Assembly: GCF_023159225.1 (NCBI RefSeq)
Contig: NC_063173.1
Span: 12,500,852 to 12,564,851 of the forward strand
Direction of reading: 5' to 3'
From: Perognathus longimembris pacificus
Lineage: Eukaryota > Chordata > Mammalia > Rodentia > Heteromyidae
DNA: 64,000 nt
Both the position numbers and the translations under genes were made by a program. The notes below the pieces were generated by a model. That model saw only the letters and a program-made list of their open reading frames with translations, was not told where the DNA came from and did no database searches. Below, piece by piece: positions 60,601 through 64,000 of this stretch (positions within the stretch are counted from its first letter, which is position 1; each line of letters begins with the position of its first letter).

Positions 60601-63598
60601 CCGGAGAGCTGGGTTTTGCTTGGTTCTTGGGGGGCGAGGGGGGCAGCCATGGGGAATGTCTGTTTGTGCCCCCAGCGGGGGAAGTTCCGGGTTGGACACT
60701 GATTAGGGTGGCTCCGGCCGGGGCTGCGGACGGGCCCGAGTGTCCTGCAGGAATTGGTAGTGGCGTGGAGACGGCCTCTGGTTTGTCCCGATGTCGGGAA
60801 AAACTTCTCCCAAATGGCCTGTCTGTTCTTCCCCACCAGATGGAAGAGCTGAGTAAGAAGCTGGCTGAGTACGACCAGGCCAGCAAGGTGCAGCAGCAGA
60901 AGCTGAAGGTGGGACCGCTAGACGGGCGGGGCAGAGGGGTGAGGGGATGGGGGAGATAGGAGGGAGGCTTGGCACCCAGTCCCAGGAGGCCTGCGTGTGC
61001 CCTCTGGGAGCTCGAGGGAAGAGGAGTGGTTCCCATCCCTCAGTGGCTCACGTCTGCCGCCCCGCAGCCGCAGCCGGTAGTGCGAGGCTTGCGGGTGAGA
61101 GGTGGGCGCGGTGCGCAGTCCACAGTTGCAGAGCACTGAGCGTCGCCCTCACGAGGTGTGGTTTAGGTCAGGCTGGTCTCTGACTTGGGTCTGCTGCTCA
61201 CTCGGCCTCTGGGGTGGGGTGTGTGCCGTCGCGCCCGGCCGATGGTGTGCTGGTGGGGCTTGGGCACGTGAGGCGCCGTGGTCCGTTTGGGGTGATTTTT
61301 TGCGGGGGGTCCTGAGCATCTGGAGAGAAGATGGTGGGTGTTGGCACGTGTGGAGGCCGAGCCGCATGGCTCCGTGGATTGGGGGGCAGCCTTGCTGACT
61401 GGCCTCTTCCCCCAGGCTTTCCAGGCCCAGGGAGGCGAGAGCCAGCAGGAGGCCCAGCGCCTCCAGGCCCAGCTGAATGAGCTGCAGGCCCAGCTGAGCC
61501 AGAAGGAGCAGGCGGCTGAGCACTACAAGCTGCAGGTGAGGAGCGGGGCGAGCCCGCCCTGCCGTGCCCTGCGCCCGAGGCTGCGCCCTGCCCCACCCAC
61601 CCTATATGCCCACACAGATGGAGAAAGCCAAGACCCATTATGATGCCAAAAAGCAGCAGAACCAAGAGCTGCAGGAGCAGCTGCGGGACCTGGAGCAGCT
61701 GCAGAAGGAGAACAGGGAGCTCCGAGCGGATGCTGACCGCCTGGGCCGGGAGCTGCAGCAGGCAGGGCTCAAGACCAAGGAGGCCGAACAGGCCTGCCGA
61801 CACCTCACGGCCCAGGTGCGCAGCCTGGAGGCCCAGGTAAGCACCCGCCTCACCTCGTCCTAGGAGACCCCGGCACCCTCCTTGGAGGCCCCCCCGCTCC
61901 TCGGCTTGCTTCGCTCCTAGGTGGCTCATGCAGACCAGCAGCTTCGAGACCTGGGGAAGTTTCAGGTGGCAACTGATGCCTTAAAGAGCAGAGAGCCGCA
62001 GGCAAAGTCCCAGCTGGACTTGAGTATCGACAGCCTGGATCTGAGCTATGAGGAGGGGACCCCACGCACGATGACCAGGTCAGAAGGCCCCTCGCAGCAC
62101 GCCCCGTCTAAGCACTGGGCCAGGGAGATGAATTGATGCTCTCCCTTCGCCCTCCGAGAGTGCAGCAAGGAGAACAAAGCAAAAGCCTTGCAGGACTGAG
62201 GCCAGAGGCGTGCTCAGGGCAGAGGAGGGGCAGGGGCCTGGCTTCCCCCGGCCCTGGGGACCTTGGAAGGATTGGAATGGAGGACATGGTTGGATTTGCA
62301 TCTTAGAAACATTCTGATAGCCAGTGTGCAAGTTAGAGCCGCAAACAGTGCTGGGCTTTAGACCTGGGCAGTCTTTGCTTATTACCAAGCCAGGCCAGGT
62401 GAGAGGAGCTGCGGCCGCTGCTCAAGGAAGGGGACGGGGGTGCGCGCGCCCACCCACCATGGCCCCACCCCCCACGGCCACACGGCGCCACCATGTGTCC
62501 AGTGGGCACCGGGCTGGCCCTGTGTTCCCTGCCCCGATGCAGGGGGTGAGCACACGGCCTTGTTTGGCACGGTCCCCAGCATGGCCTGCACTGTTGGTAT
62601 CCAAGGCTGAGGCCGACTCGCGAGTTGCTGAAGTGGAGAGGTCGGGAGGCGCCAGGGGAATAGGGTGTCTTTTTCTTGGGACCTCTGAACAGTCGGCGAG
62701 GAGGTGTTGACCCCATCTGCCTGTAGCAAGTGTAGGAAACGGTCACTTGGGAGCAAGGGGCAGACCGTCCTTGTCGCGGTCACTTGGGAGCAAGGGGCAG
62801 ACCGTCCTCGTCGCCCCAGGGCCGTACCCTAGCAAGTTTCTTTTCCATAGCAAGCTGCCACATACCCAGCCGGATGGCACCAACGTCCCCGGAGAGCCAG
62901 CCTCACCCATCTCCCAGCGCCTACCCCCCAAGGTAGAATCCCTGGAGAGTCTCTACTTCACCCCCATCCCTGCTCGGGGTCAGCCCCCCTTGGAGAGCAG
63001 CCTGGACTCCCTGGGGGACGTCTTCCCGGATTCGGGCCGTAAGACCCGCTCTGCTCGTCGGCGCACCACGCAAATCATCAACATCACCATGACCAAGGTC
63101 AGGCTGTGGAACTGCAGGGCGTGACCCCGCTTCTCTCACAGGCAGGAAAGCCGGTCCCGGGAGGGCTTGAATGAGCCCTGTGCCGGCTGAAGGGCAGAAC
63201 CCGCGACCCGACCCACCGCTGGGCCCTGGGCCTCATTCCCATCCCCAGGAGGCTGGGGAGGAGGAGGGGAGGTGCTGCTGGTACCGCGTGGGACTGCGCT
63301 CGGGAATGGGCATGGCGTGACGTTGCAGTGTCGGGTCCACCGTCCTCTGCCATGATCCATTCTCTCTTGCAGAAGTTAGATTTGGAGGAGCCAGACAGTG
63401 CCAACTCGTCCTTCTACAGCACGCAGTCGGCGCCCGCCCAGGCCGGCCTCCGAGCCGCCGCCTCCACGCAGTCGCTAGCTCGCCTCGGCTCCCCCGACGA
63501 TGGCAACTCGGCCCTGCTCAGCCTGCCCGGCTACCGGCCCACGACTCGCAGCTCTGCCCGCCGCTCCCAGGCTGGGGTGTCCAGTGGGGCCCCACCAG
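36618..63598 (+). CDS. NUMA1: NuMA, nuclear mitotic apparatus protein 1 (3' end beyond window)
   Basis: NuMA is nuclear in interphase; in mitosis it gathers at spindle poles and at the cortex, where it joins dynein-dynactin to LGN and organises and orients the spindle. Twenty coding exons join in frame: 36618-36659, 42919-43004, 48423-48502, 49449-49531, 50094-50174, 51812-51899, 53289-53412, 53756-53913, 54159-54276, 54361-54478, 54703-54843, 56005-56127, 56219-59584, 59823-59864, 60840-60908, 61416-61535, 61618-61836, 61921-62078, 62851-63097, 63373-63598. The product starts MTLHATRAAALLSW and runs 1,896 codons plus one base. Residues 1-153 form the Hook-type domain, about 205-1690 a coiled coil, and 1691 onward the tail. 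Every border is GT/AG and no stop interrupts the join. It follows human NuMA (recalled, 2,115 residues) almost collinearly. Missing here: the LGN-binding peptide, nuclear localisation signal and C-terminus. Oddities: an altered tankyrase motif and two compensating indels in the rod. Confidence 0.97.
38356..38996 (+). mobile_element. 7SL-Geo split by two tandem complete IDL-Geo copies
   Basis: Host parts 38356-38436 and 38850-38996. Two - strand IDL-Geo copies (38437-38635, 38636-38849) share one perfect 15-bp TSD, gtgtatgagactctt (38422-38436, 38850-38864). Confidence 0.88.
39006..39220 (+). mobile_element. Young IDL-Geo SINE
   Basis: Complete copy with a pure A-tail of about 20. Confidence 0.9.
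39555..39752 (+). mobile_element. MIR and (CA)n
   Basis: MIR 39555-39722 (ggttattatgaggataatga), CA repeat 39725-39752. Confidence 0.75.
39867..40316 (-). mobile_element. Two IDL-Geo SINEs
   Basis: Copies at 39867-40068 and 40100-40316; the second has lost part of its Geo unit around ccagttggtagagtgcacac. Confidence 0.8.
40490..41070. mobile_element. B1 split by B1-ID, then B1 fragments
   Basis: B1 on - (40490-40545, 40770-40838) interrupted by B1-ID on + (40546-40764); further B1 pieces on - at 40860-41070. Confidence 0.6.
41100..41871 (-). mobile_element. IDL-Geo cluster
   Basis: Old IDL-Geo 41100-41300; Geo fragment 41330-41440; IDL-Geo 41441-41643; IDL-Geo 41662-41871, whose TSD begins tggaaagaattt on both sides (41644 and 41872). 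Confidence 0.8.
41906..42430 (+). mobile_element. Old IDL-Geo and a 7SL/ID composite
   Basis: IDL-Geo 41906-42108 with (tcaa)n tail; 7SL-led composite 42210-42430 whose right part is too diverged to name. Confidence 0.7.
42919..43004 (+). CDS. NUMA1: NUMA1 coding exon 2 (residues 15-43)
   Basis: Acceptor tgtctgacttgcag, donor gtgagt. Encodes VNSLRVADPVEALPQLQDC and continues to IIN-S, ending with two bases of an Ile codon completed by the next exon. Part of the Hook-type domain. Confidence 0.95.
43353..43927 (-). mobile_element. 7SL-Geo, IDL-Geo and B1 in a row
   Basis: 7SL-Geo 43353-43591, IDL-Geo 43604-43811, B1 43813-43927. Confidence 0.75.
44423..44630 (+). mobile_element. ID SINE and B1 fragment
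   Basis: ID 44423-44508 (ctctgggtttgatctttagc); B1 fragment 44560-44630. Confidence 0.55.
44683..44921 (-). mobile_element. Old IDL-Geo with internal 40-bp tandem duplication
   Basis: Bases 44694-44733 and 44734-44773 repeat with one difference (gaggactg / ggggactg). Confidence 0.85.
44955..45455 (-). mobile_element. 7SL-Geo and ID-like SINE
   Basis: 7SL-Geo 44955-45198 after a TG run; ID-like 45388-45455. Confidence 0.7.
46426..46990. mobile_element. Two 7SL-type SINEs and a B1 fragment
   Basis: 7SL-Geo on - 46426-46662; a second diverged 7SL-led SINE on - 46664-46868; B1 fragment on + 46905-46990. Confidence 0.65.
47630..47768 (+). mobile_element. B1 SINE
   Basis: gcatggtggttcacgcctgt to an (aaac)n tail. 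Confidence 0.75.
48180..48400 (-). mobile_element. 7SL-Geo SINE abutting exon 3 splice acceptor
   Basis: Its 7SL end (ccggct) is at 48400; the exon begins at 48423. Confidence 0.8.
48423..48502 (+). CDS. NUMA1: NUMA1 coding exon 3 (residues 43-70)
   Basis: Acceptor ttcttttcctag, donor gtaagt. Encodes HGTEEGQQILQQPVPERLDF and VCSFLQ, part of the helical N-terminal domain. A 7SL-Geo SINE ends only 22 nt before the exon, so branch point and pyrimidine tract are squeezed into the gap. Confidence 0.95.
48503..49448 (+). other. NUMA1 intron after coding exon 3, with a G-run
   Basis: 946 nt, no SINE. A G-rich run at 49106-49131 (14 G, c, 4 G, ac, 6 G). Diverged MIR-like bases may lie near 48850. 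Confidence 0.7.
49449..49531 (+). CDS. NUMA1: NUMA1 coding exon 4 (residues 70-97)
   Basis: Acceptor cattgcag, donor gtaccg. The first codon is split (A + GA, Arg). Encodes NRKPSSSPECVVSVQKALEG and SELELAK, the loop and following helix of the Hook-type domain. Phase 0 at the end. Confidence 0.95.
49532..50093 (+). other. NUMA1 intron after coding exon 4
   Basis: 562 nt of unique sequence; long antisense and sense ORFs crossing exon 4 are not conserved coding. Confidence 0.7.
50094..50174 (+). CDS. NUMA1: NUMA1 coding exon 5 (residues 98-124)
   Basis: Acceptor gtgtggcttgtag, donor gtatgc. Twenty-seven whole codons, ITMLLLYHATMSSRSSRDWE and QFEYRIQ. In human the second residue pair reads MT, here IT. 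Still inside the N-terminal domain. Confidence 0.95.
50262..50966 (-). mobile_element. Two IDL-Geo SINEs in intron 5
   Basis: Young copy 50262-50466 (short TSD tggttat) and old copy 50755-50966 with TSD-like cccaaagtctattttt / cccaaagtctgttttt. Confidence 0.85.
51415..51616 (-). mobile_element. IDL-Geo SINE
   Basis: TSD tggtctctgtgtc (51402-51414) and tggtctctgtatc (51618-51630), one mismatch. Confidence 0.88.
51812..51899 (+). CDS. NUMA1: NUMA1 coding exon 6 (residues 125-154)
   Basis: Acceptor ccatggcgtag, donor gtgagt. Encodes AELAVILKFMLDHEDGLNLN, EDLQNFLAK and one base of the next codon. It closes the Hook-type domain, whose boundary near residue 153 coincides with this exon end. Confidence 0.95.
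51900..53288 (+). other. NUMA1 intron after coding exon 6
   Basis: 1,389 nt: 7SL-Geo on - at 52015-52255, unique GC-rich middle, diverged B1 and B1-ID on + at 52958-53215 ending about 70 nt before exon 7. Confidence 0.75.
53289..53412 (+). CDS. NUMA1: NUMA1 coding exon 7 (residues 154-195)
   Basis: Acceptor tctctcccgcag, donor gtatgt. Encodes a Ser/Pro-rich linker (ASVPSTCSGTLSEGLSPPSH) followed by the conserved FLELQRVASSSSGN. It joins the N-terminal domain to the rod. Confidence 0.95.
53413..53755 (+). other. NUMA1 intron after coding exon 7
   Basis: 343 nt, no transposon; a poly-C stretch broken by one G at 53562-53578. Confidence 0.7.
53756..53913 (+). CDS. NUMA1: NUMA1 coding exon 8 (residues 195-248)
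   Basis: The acceptor cttcctgcctcag is chosen because it keeps the frame (AG + C = Ser, then FPSGSPASPMGDILQ). A second AG 11 nt downstream (cccctcag) would shift frame. The coiled coil starts within this exon, at about QVRRLKKQLADERNNRDE. Donor gtaggt. Confidence 0.94.
54159..54276 (+). CDS. NUMA1: NUMA1 coding exon 9 (residues 248-287)
   Basis: Acceptor cgccacggggcag, donor gtacgg. Encodes DTQMALMQQRIDRLALLSEK and a Pro-containing break (AASPPEPRELEEL), then LHSKNE. The reading is unmistakably NuMA. Only 84 nt of intron follow. Confidence 0.94.
54361..54478 (+). CDS. NUMA1: NUMA1 coding exon 10 (residues 287-326)
   Basis: The acceptor is an unbroken run of 14 C followed by ag. Encodes SLTVRLHETLKQCQDLKTEK and SQMDRKISQLSEENGDLSFK, regular heptads of the first coiled-coil segment. 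Donor gtcagg. Confidence 0.95.
54703..54843 (+). CDS. NUMA1: NUMA1 coding exon 11 (residues 327-373)
   Basis: Acceptor ctcttcgtctcag, donor gtacca. Forty-seven codons beginning LREFASHLQQLQGALNELTE and ending FEKELGTALQDK. It lies in the part of the rod that, in human NuMA, carries dynein-adaptor-type motifs. Confidence 0.95.
54844..56004 (+). other. NUMA1 intron after coding exon 11
   Basis: 1,161 nt: B1 on - (55195-55300), IDL-Geo on - (55351-55565) with TSD agttttattg (55341-55350, 55566-55575), unique elsewhere. Confidence 0.8.
56005..56127 (+). CDS. NUMA1: NUMA1 coding exon 12 (residues 374-414)
   Basis: Acceptor cactctacttctag, donor gtaggc. Encodes KCLEEKNEILQGKVSQLEEH, then LSQLQENAPQEKGEVLGDAL and Q. 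Forty-one whole codons, phase 0 at both ends. The next intron is only 91 nt. Confidence 0.95.
56219..59584 (+). CDS. NUMA1: NUMA1 coding exon 13, giant coiled-coil exon (residues 415-1536)
   Basis: One exon of 3,366 nt holds 1,122 codons, over half the visible protein. The sequence is almost all Ala, Gln, Glu, Leu, Arg and Lys in heptads, starting LEALKQEAATLAANNTQLQA and ending QKLTAQ. This is the rod that dimerises NuMA and spaces the N- and C-terminal globular ends. Breaks in the helix occur near residues 900-925 (Pro-containing VMKEPPRARDREAEWLEEHP) and at a Gly/Ala hinge, residues 1094-1120 (58256-58336). Third positions are strongly G/C, far more than in exons 1-6. Against recalled human NuMA about nine residues are missing at 57454/57455 and a similar number are added in the hinge, so total length is about unchanged. 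Translation starting upstream at 56162 is intronic: exon 12 plus an acceptor at 56218 sets the true start. Confidence 0.97.
59823..59864 (+). CDS. NUMA1: NUMA1 coding exon 14, 42-nt cassette exon (residues 1537-1550)
   Basis: Acceptor cccccacgcgcag, donor gtaatg. Encodes VEQLEVFQREQSKQ, fourteen codons, phase 0 at both ends, so it can be skipped without frame change. Human NuMA has an isoform lacking this same 14-residue segment (recalled). Fourteen residues is two heptads, so skipping keeps coiled-coil register. Confidence 0.93.
59865..60839 (+). other. NUMA1 intron after the 42-nt exon
   Basis: 975 nt, GC-rich, no transposon. Several chance ORFs on both strands. Confidence 0.7.
60840..60908 (+). 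CDS. NUMA1: NUMA1 coding exon 15 (residues 1551-1573)
   Basis: Acceptor tgttcttccccaccag, donor gtggga. Encodes MEELSKKLAEYDQASKVQQQ and KLK. The first residue is Met where human has Val. Confidence 0.94.
60909..61415 (+). other. NUMA1 intron after coding exon 15
   Basis: 507 nt, GC-rich, no recognised element. Confidence 0.7.
61416..61535 (+). CDS. NUMA1: NUMA1 coding exon 16 (residues 1574-1613)
   Basis: Acceptor ggcctcttcccccag, donor gtgagg. Encodes AFQAQGGESQQEAQRLQAQL and then NELQAQLSQKEQAAEHYKLQ. Forty whole codons of the distal rod. Confidence 0.95.
61618..61836 (+). CDS. NUMA1: NUMA1 coding exon 17 (residues 1614-1686)
   Basis: Acceptor ctatatgcccacacag, donor gtaagc. Seventy-three codons from MEKAKTHYDAKKQQNQELQE to HLTAQVRSLEAQ, the last regular coiled coil. 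Flanked by introns of 82 and 84 nt. Confidence 0.95.
61921..62078 (+). CDS. NUMA1: NUMA1 coding exon 18 (residues 1687-1739)
   Basis: Acceptor ggcttgcttcgctcctag, donor gtcaga. Encodes VAHADQQLRDLGKFQVATDA and on to LDLSIDSLDLSYEEGTPRTM, leaving the rod and entering the tail. It ends with two bases of a Ser codon. Confidence 0.94.
62079..62850 (+). other. NUMA1 intron after coding exon 18
   Basis: 772 nt, no transposon, with a 37-bp tandem duplication near its end. Confidence 0.75.
62741..62814. repeat. 37-bp tandem duplication
   Basis: Units 62741-62777 and 62778-62814 begin ggtcacttgggagcaagggg and differ at one base (cctt / cctc). Confidence 0.95.
62851..63097 (+). CDS. NUMA1: NUMA1 coding exon 19, tail with altered tankyrase motif (residues 1739-1821)
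   Basis: Acceptor gtttcttttccatag, donor gtcagg. Encodes SKLPHTQPDGTNVPGEPASP, where human has RTQPDG, the tankyrase-binding hexapeptide; the first residue here is His (CAT, 62861-62863). Tyr1774 in ESLESLYFTPIPA, an ABL1 site in human NuMA as recalled, is kept at the same number. The exon ends with the basic stretch RKTRSARRRTTQIINITMTK. Confidence 0.95.
63373..63598 (+). CDS. NUMA1: NUMA1 coding exon 20 (residues 1822-1897, last in window)
   Basis: Acceptor cattctctcttgcag, donor gtgagg. Encodes KLDLEEPDSANSSFYSTQSA, then LARLGSPDDGNSALLSLPGY and SSARRSQAGVSSGAPP, ending with one base of the next codon. The Ser/Thr-rich tail is a target of mitotic kinases in human NuMA. The LGN-binding peptide starts in the next exon, outside the window. 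Confidence 0.95.
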
Positions 63599-63679
63599 GT
63601 GAGGGGACCGCAGGGACTCGCCAAGCCCCCAAATTAGACTGGAAGTCAATCCTCGCATAAGAGGGTGGCAAGATTTTGT

Positions 63680-63960
63680 TGTTTTTCCCTGGTCCTGGGG
63701 TTTGAACTTGGGACTGTGCTCACGAAGCCATGTTGCCTGGTCTTTTTGCTTTAGTTTTCAAATAGAATCTCACACTTTTGCTCAGGATAGCCTGACCCAT
63801 AAGCCTTCTAGTTATGCCTCTGATATAGCCGGGATTTCAAGCACGGATCACTGTGCCTGGCTTGTTGTGTGGAGAGGTCTTTGTGACCTTTTCCCTGCGC
63901 CTTGGAACACCAATCCTAAGTAGCCAGGATTATAGCATGAGCCACTGTGCCCGAGAGGTG
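63680..63960 (-). mobile_element. B1-ID SINE in the last partial intron
   Basis: ID-like (tggtcctggggtttgaactt) then B1-like to 63870, with a further 7SL scrap (gtagccaggattatagcatg) to 63960. Confidence 0.6.
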
Positions 63961-64000
63961 AACTTCTACAGACCTAGGCCTCATTGTTCCTCTAAGGTTC

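Noticed and set aside
1..64000. A novel multi-gene system in the window
   Set aside because: Only one protein gene is supported, an orthologue of a well-known spindle protein; the remaining structure is explained by repeats.

Overview
The window is vertebrate nuclear DNA from a rodent. It carries one recognisable protein-coding gene, NUMA1 (nuclear mitotic apparatus protein 1, NuMA), on the + strand, inside a very SINE-rich landscape. Split exons with GT/AG borders, a CpG island, MIR and LINE-1 relics, and about a hundred tRNA- and 7SL-derived SINE copies rule out a prokaryote. The commonest SINE is a two-part element. Its left part is ID/tRNA-Ala-like (gggctgggaatatggcctag...). Its right part (ccagaagtggcgctgtggct...caggactggc) matches no common rodent SINE and is read here as the Geo monomer. 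An ID-like left monomer joined to Geo (IDL-Geo) is known from Geomyoidea, so the source is probably a kangaroo rat, pocket mouse or pocket gopher. Superfamily is an inference from repeats; species cannot be fixed.

Layout. Positions 1 to about 28,140 contain no gene I recognise: IDL-Geo, 7SL/B1-type SINEs, composites of the two, MIRs and truncated L1 3' ends (the best, 1943-3372, keeps the C-terminal part of ORF2 on the - strand). A CpG island at about 28,140-29,860 is the likely NUMA1 promoter or an alternative promoter, with candidate non-coding exons. The first coding exon is at 36,618-36,659, and twenty coding exons follow to 63,598. The window ends in the next intron, so the LGN-binding peptide, nuclear localisation signal and C-terminal end of NuMA lie beyond it.

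Gene architecture. Coding exons 1-6 give the N-terminal Hook-type domain, which works with dynein. Exons 8-17 give the long coiled coil, of which 1,122 residues are in one 3,366-nt exon (56,219-59,584). A 42-nt exon (59,823-59,864) corresponds to the 14-residue segment that is alternatively used in human NuMA. Exons 18-20 open the C-terminal tail. All exon phases close without a frameshift, and 1,896 codons are visible. The most notable protein change is in exon 19: the tankyrase-binding motif RxxPDG, with Arg first in human NuMA, reads HTQPDG here.

Terms used below: 'IDL-Geo' is the ID-left plus Geo-right SINE; '7SL-Geo' is a 7SL/B1-like left part joined to the same Geo right part; 'B1-ID' is a 7SL/B1 part followed by an ID-like part; 'TSD' is target-site duplication. 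'Young' IDL-Geo copies carry ggcaagagtgcttgcctcg and tatacatgaag; 'old' copies carry ggtagagtgcttgcctagc and gcatgcatgaag. Repeat edges are by eye and may be off by several bases.
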